In this document: positions 6,076 to 13,935 of the stretch, in pieces | How positions within the stretch are numbered: the stretch's first letter is position 1 | Layout: each line of letters starts with the position of its first letter | Assembly (NCBI GenBank): GCA_900757485.1 | Contig: CAAEOA010000144.1 | Coordinates: 1 to 18,113, forward strand | Length of the DNA: 18,113 nt | Direction of reading: 5' to 3' | Source: Oscillospiraceae bacterium | GTDB taxonomy: Bacteria; Bacillota; Clostridia; Oscillospirales; Ruminococcaceae | Translations under genes and position numbers: made by a program | The notes under the pieces: model-generated | What the model was told of the DNA's origin: nothing | Database searches by the model: none | What the model saw: only the letters and a program-made list of their open reading frames with translations

Positions 6076-6951
6076 ATGGCTGAATTTATAATTTCTACCG
6101 ATGCGACCTGTGATTTACCGGAAGACTTTATTACTGCAAGCAATCTTGCGGTAATTCCTATGCGTTTTACCATAAATAATGAAGAGTACATTTCCAAAGG
6201 TGAAAAGGAATTGAGTGCCAAAGAGTTTTATCAACTGGTACGGCAAGGCGCCATGCCAAAAACAGCGTTGATTTCTCCAGAAGAATGTGAACAGCATTTT
6301 GAAAAATATCTATCACAAGGAGTTGATGTGCTGCACATTGCTTTTTCTTCCGCATTGAGCGGCAGCTGTAACAGCGCCAAGATCGCTGCTGAACAAATGT
6401 CTGAAAAATATCCGAATCAAAAAATAATTGTAATTGATTCTCTTTGCGCCTCTCTGGGAGAAGGATTGTATGTATATTATGCCGTTCAATATAAAAACAG
6501 CGGCATGTCCATAGAAGAAACAGCGGAAAAGCTGGAGAGCATCAAGCAAAACCTATGTCACTATTTCACGGTAGACGATCTGCATCATCTGCACCGCGGC
6601 GGCAGAGTATCAAAAACAACCGCAGTATTAGGCTCGGTATTGGGAATTAAGCCGATCCTTCATGTTGATGAAGAAGGGCGGCTGATTCCGATTGGAAAGG
6701 TGCGCGGAAGAAAACAATCTTTGAATCAGCTTGTCGAAAAAATGAAAGCAAAATCCTCCGGTTTGGAGAATTCTATTTTCTTTGTCAGCCACGGAGATTG
6801 TGAAGAAGATGCAAAGTATGTTTCCGAGTTAGTGAAAAAGGAATGCGGAATTAAAAAATATATGATTCATGATATCGGTCCTGTCATCGGTGCACATTCC
6901 GGTCCCGGTACCGTTGCGCTCTTTTTCCTTGGACAAAGCAGAACCGAATAA
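6076..6951 (+). CDS. DegV family fatty-acid-binding protein
   Basis: DegV/FakB-type proteins hold a single fatty acid and, in studied cases, present it to a FakA kinase for phosphorylation and entry into phospholipids. The 291-residue protein is full length with the family motifs in order: STDATCDLP (7-15), KTALISPEE (62-70), FSSALSGSCNSA (90-101), VIDSLCASLGEG (119-130), HRGGRVSKTTAVLGSVLGIK, the KVRGRKQSL segment and C-terminal GPVIGAHSGPGT. The start is ATG 6076, with GGTGAT five bases upstream complementary to the 16S tail; an in-frame TTG at 6073 is less likely. No fakA is in the window. It stands alone between its own promoter and a terminator. Ligand and partner are inferred from the family. 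Confidence 0.93.
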   Translation: MAEFIISTDATCDLPEDFITASNLAVIPMRFTINNEEYISKGEKELSAKEFYQLVRQGAMPKTALISPEECEQHFEKYLSQGVDVLHIAFSSALSGSCNSAKIAAEQMSEKYPNQKIIVIDSLCASLGEGLYVYYAVQYKNSGMSIEETAEKLESIKQNLCHYFTVDDLHHLHRGGRVSKTTAVLGSVLGIKPILHVDEEGRLIPIGKVRGRKQSLNQLVEKMKAKSSGLENSIFFVSHGDCEEDAKYVSELVKKECGIKKYMIHDIGPVIGAHSGPGTVALFFLGQSRTE

Positions 6952-6974
6952 CCGATACAACCTAACTTTACCAC

Positions 6975-7023
6975 AAACCCCGCCCGCTGAAAAGGATATT
7001 TCTTCAGCAAGCGGGGTTTATTA
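6975..7023. terminator. Bidirectional terminator between convergent genes
   Basis: AAACCCCGC and GCGGGGTTT, with inner arms GCTGAA/TTCAGC, form a strong hairpin. On the plus strand it is followed by the T-rich TTTATTATTCTTTT. It ends the DegV gene and, on the other strand, directly follows the yunB-like stop codon. Confidence 0.85.
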
Positions 7024-7722
7024 TTCTTTTGGTGTTTCAGCTTTATAGTCATTGAGTTCATTGACCAAATTCTTATCTTCTGTGATAACGTTGGTATAAT
7101 ACTGGGGCACCTCCCCCACAATCAAGGTGTCGGCAAGCACAAAATCGATTCCGACATCTGTACTGGTATGATATCCCGTTGCAGCTACCGCTATCGGTAC
7201 CGTAATCCGAAACTTAATTTCATGGCGCGTCTGATTGATTCCTGCCTCGGTAAAACTGCTGAGAATCTTAGTTGTCACATATCCTGCCGGCTGTAAATGA
7301 AATTTCAGCTGGACACCTTTGCCGGCAAAATATTCCGAGTGAAGCAGCGTGCCAAAACGAATTTTATAAACCGTATCTTCTATGGTTTCCAACTGTCGTA
7401 TTGCATTTTCGGTCAGTTGCGCCTGTATTTCATTTATCTGTGCCGTATTGGTTTCCATGGAGATAATCTGCCCGTCATTATCCTTACCCAGTTTCACCAT
7501 GGTATCGTATGTATAATCCTTGTCTCTCAGCTGCTCGGTAATCGCTTGATTCAATGCCTTGGTTGCAATCATTTTTGCTTGGATTGCTGCATTGTTTTTG
7601 ATAATCGGACGCACTTTTCTATCAACCAAAAATAAAATGCAGAGCAACGTTAATCCCAGCATCAAAATACGGATCGCGTTGATTTTTCTCTTCCGTTCTT
7701 TGGTAGTCGCCCGATAATACAT
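7021..7722 (-). CDS. yunB: Sporulation protein YunB family
   Basis: YunB-like proteins are sporulation proteins made in the mother cell in Bacillus; the molecular role is unknown. From ATG 7722 the protein is 233 residues. After a basic start (MYYRATTKERKRKINAIR) comes one membrane anchor (about 18-33, ILMLGLTLLCILFLVD), then an outer domain with RPIIKNNAAIQAKMIATKAL, a KFRITVPIAVAATGYHTSTD segment and DFVLADTLIVGEVPQYY near the end, all typical of the family. The open frame extends to 7764, but ATG 7722 has GGGAG ten bases upstream and the upstream starts have nothing comparable. A weak sigma-K-like pattern (AC, 16 bases, CATATAAAT) lies upstream at about 7765-7792. It is the last gene of the envelope cluster, 100 bases after the DUF1287 gene. 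Confidence 0.85.
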   Translation of the reverse strand: MYYRATTKERKRKINAIRILMLGLTLLCILFLVDRKVRPIIKNNAAIQAKMIATKALNQAITEQLRDKDYTYDTMVKLGKDNDGQIISMETNTAQINEIQAQLTENAIRQLETIEDTVYKIRFGTLLHSEYFAGKGVQLKFHLQPAGYVTTKILSSFTEAGINQTRHEIKFRITVPIAVAATGYHTSTDVGIDFVLADTLIVGEVPQYYTNVITEDKNLVNELNDYKAETPKE

Positions 7723-7822
7723 GATCTTCACGCTCCCAAAACGTTTTTCTGCGTTCATTCCCAATACATTTATATGCAGTCAAACGCTTTTTGTTTCGGA
7801 AAGACCATATCTTCTTTTCCTT

Positions 7823-8533
7823 TTACTCAAACGGCACCAATACTGACTCGTCCACCTTGCTTGCGTCAAATCGGAAATGTCCGCTGATCTCAGTGCTTAA
7901 TACCAATGCATCTTCTTCCCGCAGCGGCTGCCCGCTGTTATGAATAATAAATGGGATCCCGTCTTTATTTCTCTTATCCGAAACAATTGCGATATGCGTA
8001 TTGGCATAGGTAACAATATCCCCCGGCTGCCACTGTTCAATCTCGTTAGGATCGAGTGTCAGCGAAATCGCGTATTTTGTAAAAAATACTTTTAAATTAG
8101 GCACACGCCGAAAATCAATATTAGAATCCCGTTTACCTCCTACCCGGGGATAGTCTTCTATATGTTCTTTAATATCATGATCCACCATGTCCTTCAGAGA
8201 ATATCCCGCATTTTTAAAAGCGCGCCACACTACATCGGTACACACCCCAATATCATCAGGCGGATATCCTCCCGCCCAATATTTACCGTCATAATTCGGT
8301 TTGTTTTGCGCGTCTTTCCGGGCGCCCAAAAGAATATCAGTATAATCATCAATTCCGTTATGATTATAGTCTACCCTGCTTTTTACCGTTGTAATGCCGA
8401 AATCCTCCCCGGTGTAGCTGATTTTCGGTATCAGCCGAAAATGAGTCAGCATCGCATAAGCAATACCGGCAACTATAAAAATTATAATTGCCGGTATGAT
8501 TATTTTTGTTTTACGGGTCGTTTGCTTCTCCAC
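7823..8533 (-). CDS. DUF1287 domain protein, membrane-anchored, cysteine-peptidase-like
   Basis: About 236 residues. A basic start is followed by one membrane segment (about 11-29, IIIPAIIIFIVAGIAYAML), placing the rest outside the cell. Residues 55-66 (DYNHNGIDDYTD) match a calcium-binding EF-hand/dockerin loop. The DUF1287 core follows: GVCTDVVWRAFKNAGY with Cys98, the GDIVTYANTHIAIVSD segment with His180, and IIHNSGQ with His198. This Cys-His arrangement resembles NlpC/P60-like amidases, so cell-wall peptide cleavage is plausible but unproven. The start is uncertain: GTG 8542 is only two to three bases after AAAAGGG, while GTG 8533 has better spacing from GGCGG. It sits between the 551-residue protein and yunB. 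Confidence 0.82.
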   Translation of the reverse strand: MEKQTTRKTKIIIPAIIIFIVAGIAYAMLTHFRLIPKISYTGEDFGITTVKSRVDYNHNGIDDYTDILLGARKDAQNKPNYDGKYWAGGYPPDDIGVCTDVVWRAFKNAGYSLKDMVDHDIKEHIEDYPRVGGKRDSNIDFRRVPNLKVFFTKYAISLTLDPNEIEQWQPGDIVTYANTHIAIVSDKRNKDGIPFIIHNSGQPLREEDALVLSTEISGHFRFDASKVDESVLVPFE

Positions 8534-8622
8534 TCTGTGCACCGCCCTTTTGTCGATTAAATATTTGCTGAAAACCGATCAAAAATATGATGTTTCGCGT
8601 TTTAAACAAATCGACCTCTTTT

Positions 8623-10278
8623 TCATGATGCTGATTTGCTTTGGGTAAATTCGGCGTTATCAAAGCTGTTGGCTTTCACAACACCACTTTCCTGCTCGGC
8701 GTAAGTCAACAAGACAGTGTCTCCCTCTTTGGTCAAAGCTAATTCTGCACTCTTATCCGCGCCGATTGTAAAAATTAAATTCGGATTGGTGTCCAAAATC
8801 ATGCTGTATTGCATTTGATTGCCGTCAAATTCGCCGGCGATCCGCACCACTTTCCCGGTTGCTGTCACGGTCTTATCGTCTTCAACCTGACTGTCGGAAA
8901 GAGAGCCGATCACAGCCTCATAATTGCGCTTTGCCTCTGTCACCGTGGTGCCGACTCCAACCAAATCATAGCTTTTGACCGATACATAAGCATACTGTTT
9001 GACCAGCCCTTCCCCATCTTTCAAAGTCATAAAATAGGTGGGCTGCGACTGTACATTCAACAAAATCGGATAGGTCGCGCGGTATCCCAAATCCTGTACC
9101 TTACCCTCTGCCGAACTCATAGCTGCGCTTTCGGTAGCACCGCTCATCGTATATTGTATTGCTTCCTTCGTTCTTAAATCCACCATCATTAACCCGATAA
9201 TACTGTTATCCGAGCCTACACTGGTGATACCGGTGAACAGATAGCAATTACCGTTATTATAAATAATGATATCGTTATAAGAGGCTTCAAATTTTTCAAA
9301 ATTAGAAAAATTAAATAATCCGTGAATATATTTTCCCTTGTTGTTGATCTGCTCCATTACAAAATCTTCGGGCTGTATTCGATCTACCCATTCCGGAACC
9401 TGATCAATCGCATACTTTTCGGTACCGCCGGTAGTAGCGTTAATTAAGATAACCCCCGTCGCTTCGGGCAGCGCAAAACCACGCAAATATTTATATGTGG
9501 TAACGACATAATACGGCTGTCCTGTTTCATCAATCTCAAAGGAGTAATCGGTAATACCGGTAAACAGTCCGTCCCCCAAACGCACACGGCGAATCAGCTT
9601 ATCCATTAAAAAAGCGTTGGGATGTATTTTTACCTTAGGCGATTCTACATAAACAACATCCTGCATATCGGTTGCCGACACAACAATATAGCCCGGCGTA
9701 CCATCCATATTAGACAGCCATTTAAAGAAACCGGAATGATGCAGCGGAACGATCCATACCAGCTTGCCGTTTACCTGTTGTATCGTCGGCTCTCCTAAGT
9801 CAACCTGGCTGCCAAGCGCCGGCTTTTCCCCCAACTTCTTGTCTGCCAGCTTTGCCGCAAGATCCTTGTCCACAATCGGAATCTGACTGGTATCAAGAGG
9901 CTGCATATCAGTATCAAATGCTTTGATCTGCGGTTCTGAAAGCTGTTCCCGATATGCCTTTACATGAAAAAACGGCGTAGAAAACAAATGTACCGCAATA
10001 AGCGCTACCCACAGTACGCCAATTACAACAAACGGCGCTTTGCTCAGCTTTCCCAGTTTGGAAACAGAAAAGGGGGATTGCGAACCACCGGAAATTTGAT
10101 TTAAATGAAATTGAAATTGAAATTTTCCGATTTGAGAAATCAAGATATAGACAGTAAGCAGAAAGCACCAAAACATCCCCCCGTCCGGATAAAGCGGATT
10201 TAAATTGGGCACTTCTAAAAACAGATATATTCCGGCCAGAACAGTGACAACAACATAAGCAATTATTTTCTTTTTCAT
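8623..10278 (-). CDS. Conserved membrane-anchored protein of unknown function (551 aa)
   Basis: The N-terminal 105 residues hold three membrane spans (about 5-22, 33-51 and 82-105); the remaining 445 residues are predicted outside the cytoplasm. The sequence resembles a conserved Firmicutes family I recall only as uncharacterised, with blocks such as HHSGFFKWLSNMDGTPGYIV, TDYSFEIDETGQPYYVVT, VPEWVDRIQPEDFVMEQIN, the ATESAAMSSAEGKVQDLGY block and PTYFMTLKDGEGLVKQYAYV. The last blocks have a PepSY-like feel, and residues about 465-535 could form a small beta-barrel; both are guesses. No catalytic motif is evident. The ATG has only a weak AAAAAGAAA before it. AAGGAG lies farther upstream, and a five-codon frame (MPKRK) stops on the ATG itself (ATGA), suggesting coupling. 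Upstream is the small membrane protein, downstream DUF1287. Confidence 0.85.
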   Translation of the reverse strand: MKKKIIAYVVVTVLAGIYLFLEVPNLNPLYPDGGMFWCFLLTVYILISQIGKFQFQFHLNQISGGSQSPFSVSKLGKLSKAPFVVIGVLWVALIAVHLFSTPFFHVKAYREQLSEPQIKAFDTDMQPLDTSQIPIVDKDLAAKLADKKLGEKPALGSQVDLGEPTIQQVNGKLVWIVPLHHSGFFKWLSNMDGTPGYIVVSATDMQDVVYVESPKVKIHPNAFLMDKLIRRVRLGDGLFTGITDYSFEIDETGQPYYVVTTYKYLRGFALPEATGVILINATTGGTEKYAIDQVPEWVDRIQPEDFVMEQINNKGKYIHGLFNFSNFEKFEASYNDIIIYNNGNCYLFTGITSVGSDNSIIGLMMVDLRTKEAIQYTMSGATESAAMSSAEGKVQDLGYRATYPILLNVQSQPTYFMTLKDGEGLVKQYAYVSVKSYDLVGVGTTVTEAKRNYEAVIGSLSDSQVEDDKTVTATGKVVRIAGEFDGNQMQYSMILDTNPNLIFTIGADKSAELALTKEGDTVLLTYAEQESGVVKANSFDNAEFTQSKSAS

Positions 10279-10326
10279 TTTCTTTTTGGCATTTTGTTAG
10301 AATGCCGCTCCTTCATCTGTTTGTTT

Positions 10327-10683
10327 TTATTGTATCGGTACCAATGTGTTGCTAATCAAAACCCAAGTTAATATCGTAACAAAAGCGCCGCAAAAAAGCA
10401 AGTAGACCATCCGCGGCTTTTTAGCGGCAATACGGTGGGAGAAAAATCCAAGCGCTGTGCAGGAAATAATCAATGCAGTCGCATCAATTGCCACCATCAC
10501 ACCGGCAGGCTCTAACGGAAACACTCCGGCAATCGGCTTAGCCGCCCAGAGCGAAAAAACATGCAGCAACGGCAGGATCAGCAACGGTAATGTTGTGATT
10601 GCATAATCCTTTCGGTGCGCACGCAAAAATACAACCGCCATAAGAAGAATAATCATCACGATTGAAATACATTCTACTAACAT
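10327..10683 (-). CDS. Small integral membrane protein, unknown
   Basis: A 118-residue, almost wholly hydrophobic protein with four likely membrane segments (about 2-20, 31-48, 60-80 and 93-111) separated by basic loops (RAHRKDY, HRIAAKKPR). I do not recognise the family. The start is ATG 10683, supported by AGGGGG five bases upstream; an in-frame ATG at 10710 has only a weak site. It lies 48 bases before the 551-residue protein and about 95 bases after the SGNH gene, all on the minus strand, so joint function at the membrane is likely but unspecified. Confidence 0.75.
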   Translation of the reverse strand: MLVECISIVMIILLMAVVFLRAHRKDYAITTLPLLILPLLHVFSLWAAKPIAGVFPLEPAGVMVAIDATALIISCTALGFFSHRIAAKKPRMVYLLFCGAFVTILTWVLISNTLVPIQ

Positions 10684-10720
10684 AGATACCCCCTGTTTTT
10701 TTCGCAGCATTTACCAATAT

Positions 10721-10744
10721 AACCGGACAAGTTAGGTTCCGGTT
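10721..10744. repeat. Inverted repeat between SGNH gene and small membrane protein
   Basis: AACCGGA and TCCGGTT pair perfectly around a ten-base loop. There is no T-run on the minus strand, so it is at best a weak terminator or a pause/processing site inside the cluster. Confidence 0.4.
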
Positions 10745-10778
10745 CAATGTAACATTTTGATTGCATACCGCGTTTTGT

Positions 10779-11579
10779 TTAGTTTTTCACCGTATGTGTT
10801 TTGATATACTTGAACATAATATCATATGCATCTTGATTCAGGTGCAGTCCGTCGGTAGACAGCGATCTTGGCAGATATCCGCTTTCTGTTACAAACAACG
10901 AATATGTATCCAGAAAATAACATTCCTTGGCAATCGCCAACGCCTCCAACTCCTCATTAAATTCCTCAAAATGCGTTGTTTTGAACTTGGAATTAGAATT
11001 GATATAAGATTTTGTCATTGGGGGAATCGACTGAATGTAAAATATCGCGTTCGGATTGCTTTTTTTGAGCAGATCAATTACCTCAGCATATTGCTCAATC
11101 ATTGTTGAAACCGAAGTATAACCGATAGAATTTGTACCGAGCATGACATAAATTTTTTTCGGTTTCATATTACTGGCAGCTTTTAATGCGGTGGTTTGTT
11201 TGCCGTTGAAGGTTTCCTTCTCTGTTTTGATAGCTTTGATACTGACGCCTGTGATTCCGAATAAATTATCCTTATCTACGTAATCCGTCAGTTTCATTCC
11301 GACGGTTAAAGAATCCCCCACAAAAGCCGCGTCATCAAAATAATCATTTTCAACGGCTTCACTTTCCACCACAAGACCGTAACCGTTTTGCTGTGACGGT
11401 TTACTGGAAACATCCTGGTTGTTTCCCCAATTGGAAAAAGGGAAAACGCCGGATATCAAATTATCTCCCTGCATGATAAAATATAAGCCGCCCAGCGCTG
11501 ACAGGGCAAACAATGTAATAAAAAAAGTAGGCAAAAATGGTCTGGTATGTTTTTTGGACTTTACGTTTTGCTTTGACAA
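10779..11579 (-). CDS. Membrane-anchored SGNH/GDSL hydrolase
   Basis: A 266-residue SGNH esterase/acyl-hydrolase. After a basic start there is one membrane anchor (about 17-36, TFFITLFALSALGGLYFIMQ) and a polar linker (about 40-80), so the catalytic domain is extracellular. The nucleophile Ser90 is in FVGDSLTVGM (block I), block III is VMLGTNSIGY (Asn150), and Asp243/His246 lie in STDGLHLNQDAY (block V). The family includes enzymes that act on acetylated wall polymers and lipids; the substrate here is unknown. The start is a TTG at 11579 with AAGGG twelve bases upstream, a rather long spacing. It is the first gene of the minus-strand envelope cluster. Confidence 0.87.
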   Translation of the reverse strand: MSKQNVKSKKHTRPFLPTFFITLFALSALGGLYFIMQGDNLISGVFPFSNWGNNQDVSSKPSQQNGYGLVVESEAVENDYFDDAAFVGDSLTVGMKLTDYVDKDNLFGITGVSIKAIKTEKETFNGKQTTALKAASNMKPKKIYVMLGTNSIGYTSVSTMIEQYAEVIDLLKKSNPNAIFYIQSIPPMTKSYINSNSKFKTTHFEEFNEELEALAIAKECYFLDTYSLFVTESGYLPRSLSTDGLHLNQDAYDIMFKYIKTHTVKN

Positions 11580-11653
11580 AATAAAATCAATCCCTTATTT
11601 TATAAATCACCGATCTTGAAAAACCGGATTTAGAAGCGAATACACTTATAAAC

Positions 11654-11659
11654 ATTATA
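11654..11659 (-). promoter_or_regulatory. Candidate -10 box for the SGNH gene
   Basis: A perfect TATAAT on the minus strand, about 75 bases before the TTG start. No good -35 hexamer is found at 16-18 bases (ATGGTA at 17), so the call is weak. Confidence 0.35.
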
Positions 11660-11745
11660 CAACTTTTCAAAAAAAATACCATATATAAAATATTAAGAAT
11701 TTGATATATTTCAGACAATTTATTGACATATCGGCTATAAATCAT

Positions 11746-11776
11746 GGATTTAGCTTACAATGACTGTAATAAATCC
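11746..11776. promoter_or_regulatory. Two-part inverted repeat upstream of the acn promoter
   Basis: GGATTTA pairs with TAAATCC and, after a two-base bulge, TTACA pairs with TGTAA around a five-base loop. The site is about 80 bases upstream of the acn -35 box. It has no T-run and is not a Rex-type TTGTTAA...TTAACAA site. It may be an operator for a different regulator of the TCA operon or of the divergent SGNH gene. Confidence 0.4.
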
Positions 11777-11853
11777 GAAAAATCACCGTTTCGTTTTAAA
11801 TGAAATTTTACTTTTATTCCTTTCCAACAGGGGAATATCGGTCAATCTGCCAA

Positions 11854-11882
11854 TTGACATTCTGCGCTAAATATTTTACAAT
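11854..11882 (+). promoter_or_regulatory. Sigma-A promoter of the acn-SPFH-icd-rex operon
   Basis: A perfect TTGACA (11854-11859) and TACAAT (11877-11882) with a 17-base spacer. The predicted start near 11889 gives a leader of about 45 bases before acn. I see no promoter of similar quality between the four genes. Confidence 0.8.
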
Positions 11883-11935
11883 TATATATTATGTTTATGC
11901 TGTTATATTATGATTTTAAATAAAGGAGAACGAAA

Positions 11936-13873
11936 ATGGGTTTTACGATTGCAGAAAAAATATTAAGAAATCACATTGTTGACGGCGAACCGATAAAAGG
12001 CGCTGAGGTCGGTATCAAAATTGATCAGACACTGACTCAGGATGCCACCGGTACAATGGCATATCTGGAATTTGAAGCGATGGGCGTTGACCGTGTGAAA
12101 ACCGAGCGCAGCGTTGCTTACATTGACCATAACACTTTACAGTCGGGTTTTGAAAATGCGGATGACCATAAATTTATCGGATCCGTAGCAAAAAAACACG
12201 GCATTTATTTTTCTCGTCCCGGCAACGGCATCTGCCATCAGGTTCATTTGGAACGCTTTGCTATTCCCGGCAAAACCCTGATCGGTTCTGACAGCCATAC
12301 TCCTACTGCAGGCGGTATCGGCATGCTGGCCTGCGGTGCGGGCGGTTTGGATGTAGCTGTTGCAATGGGTGGCGGTGCTTACTACATCACCATGCCTAAA
12401 ATGGTTCGGATTAACCTGTCCGGCAAGCTTTCCTCATGGGTATCTGCCAAAGATGTCATTCTGGAAGTGCTGCGTATTTTAACCGTTAAAGGCGGCGTCG
12501 GCAAAATTATTGAATACGGCGGCGAGGGTGTCAAATCGCTGACTGTCCCGGAGCGTGCCACCATCACAAATATGGGTGCCGAGCTGGGTGCAACCACCTC
12601 CATTTTCCCTTCTGATGAAGTCACAAAGGAATTTATGAAAGCGCAAAAGAGAGAGTCAGACTGGGTTTCCTTGTCTGCTGATGACGATGCTGTTTATGAT
12701 GAAACCTATGAAATCGATTTAAGTACATTGTCTGCATTAGCAGCCTGCCCGCACAGCCCGGACAACATCAAGCCGATTGCAGAACTCAAAGGGCAGAAAA
12801 TTGATCAGGTTTGTATCGGCTCCTGCACCAACTCGTCTCTGTTTGACTTAATGAAAGTCGCTTATATTTTGAAAGGCAAGACAGTGCATCCGGATGTCAG
12901 CCTTTCGATTGCGCCCGGCTCTAAGCAGGTGTTCAATATGCTGGCACAAAACGGCGCGCTTGCGGATTTGATCAATGCGGGCGCACGCATTTTGGAATGT
13001 GCTTGCGGTCCTTGCATCGGTATGGGACAATCCCCGAACTCGAAGGGAATCTCGCTGCGTACCTTTAACCGTAACTTTCTCGGACGCTCCGGTACCGCCG
13101 ATGCCGGCGTATACTTGGTAAGTCCCGAAACAGCAGCCGTATCCGCTTTGACAGGCGTGTTTACTGATCCTGCCGAAGTTTTGGGTGATATGCCCCGCTT
13201 TGAATTGCCGGAGGAATTCGTCATCAACGACAATATGATTGAGCCGCCCGCTTCTCCCGAAGATGCGAAAGACCTTGAAATTTTCCGCGGACCGAACATC
13301 AAACCGTTCCCCGTTACCACTCCGCTGGATGAAACAATATCCGCAGCCGCTGTTTTAAAGGTCGGCGACAATATCACTACTGACCACATTATGCCTGCCG
13401 GCGCTAAAATCCTTCCTTATCGTTCCAACATTCCTTATCTTTCAAAATTCTGTTTTGCTGTTTGTGATGAAACCTTTGCACAACGTGCTCAAGAGGCAAA
13501 GCAAAGCTTTATCATCGGAGGCACCAATTATGGACAAGGATCTTCGAGAGAGCATGCTGCTTTAGTACCGCTTTATCTCGGTGTAAAAGCGGTCGTAACC
13601 AAAAGCTTTGCCCGTATCCACAAGAGCAATCTGATCAATGCAGGAATTTTACCTCTTACCTTTGTCAACGAAGCGGATTATGATAAAATCGAACAAGGCG
13701 ATCAATTAGAACTGACCGGCATCCGCGACTGTGTTATCTCAGACAAGCCAATCGTGCTGAAGAATATTACCAAAGGCTTGGAAATTCCGGTAAACAGTGA
13801 TCTTTCCGGTCGCTCCAAAGACATCCTGTTAGCCGGCGGATTATTAAACTACACCAGAGAACAGGCAAAATAG
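11936..13873 (+). CDS. acn: Aconitate hydratase (monomeric, short clostridial type)
   Basis: Interconverts citrate and isocitrate with a [4Fe-4S] cluster. At 645 residues it belongs to the shorter aconitase type, not the roughly 900-residue AcnA/CitB. Cluster ligands are Cys297 (GSCTNSS), Cys357 and Cys360 (CACGPCIG). Other family signatures are DQTLTQDATGTM (30-41), IGSDSHTPTAGGIG (116-129), FNRNFLGRSG (377-386) and, in the C-terminal swivelling domain, DNITTDHIMPAGAK and NYGQGSSREHAA. AAAGGAG six bases before ATG 11936 fixes the start. It is the first gene of an operon with icd and rex, supporting a role in making 2-oxoglutarate. No citrate synthase is in the window. Confidence 0.96.
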   Translation: MGFTIAEKILRNHIVDGEPIKGAEVGIKIDQTLTQDATGTMAYLEFEAMGVDRVKTERSVAYIDHNTLQSGFENADDHKFIGSVAKKHGIYFSRPGNGICHQVHLERFAIPGKTLIGSDSHTPTAGGIGMLACGAGGLDVAVAMGGGAYYITMPKMVRINLSGKLSSWVSAKDVILEVLRILTVKGGVGKIIEYGGEGVKSLTVPERATITNMGAELGATTSIFPSDEVTKEFMKAQKRESDWVSLSADDDAVYDETYEIDLSTLSALAACPHSPDNIKPIAELKGQKIDQVCIGSCTNSSLFDLMKVAYILKGKTVHPDVSLSIAPGSKQVFNMLAQNGALADLINAGARILECACGPCIGMGQSPNSKGISLRTFNRNFLGRSGTADAGVYLVSPETAAVSALTGVFTDPAEVLGDMPRFELPEEFVINDNMIEPPASPEDAKDLEIFRGPNIKPFPVTTPLDETISAAAVLKVGDNITTDHIMPAGAKILPYRSNIPYLSKFCFAVCDETFAQRAQEAKQSFIIGGTNYGQGSSREHAALVPLYLGVKAVVTKSFARIHKSNLINAGILPLTFVNEADYDKIEQGDQLELTGIRDCVISDKPIVLKNITKGLEIPVNSDLSGRSKDILLAGGLLNYTREQAK

Positions 13874-13935
13874 GTCGACACCCAAAATAATGAAAGCAGT
13901 CAACTGAAATGATACAAAAGGAAAGGGTAAGACAG

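Noticed and set aside
11723..11728. A second perfect TTGACA upstream of acn
   Set aside because: There is no -10 box at 15-19 bases; the pair at 11854-11882 is far better.
11883..11935. Possible Rex operator near the acn start
   Set aside because: Only scattered TTATATTATG-like AT stretches; no TTGTTAA/TTAACAA palindrome.
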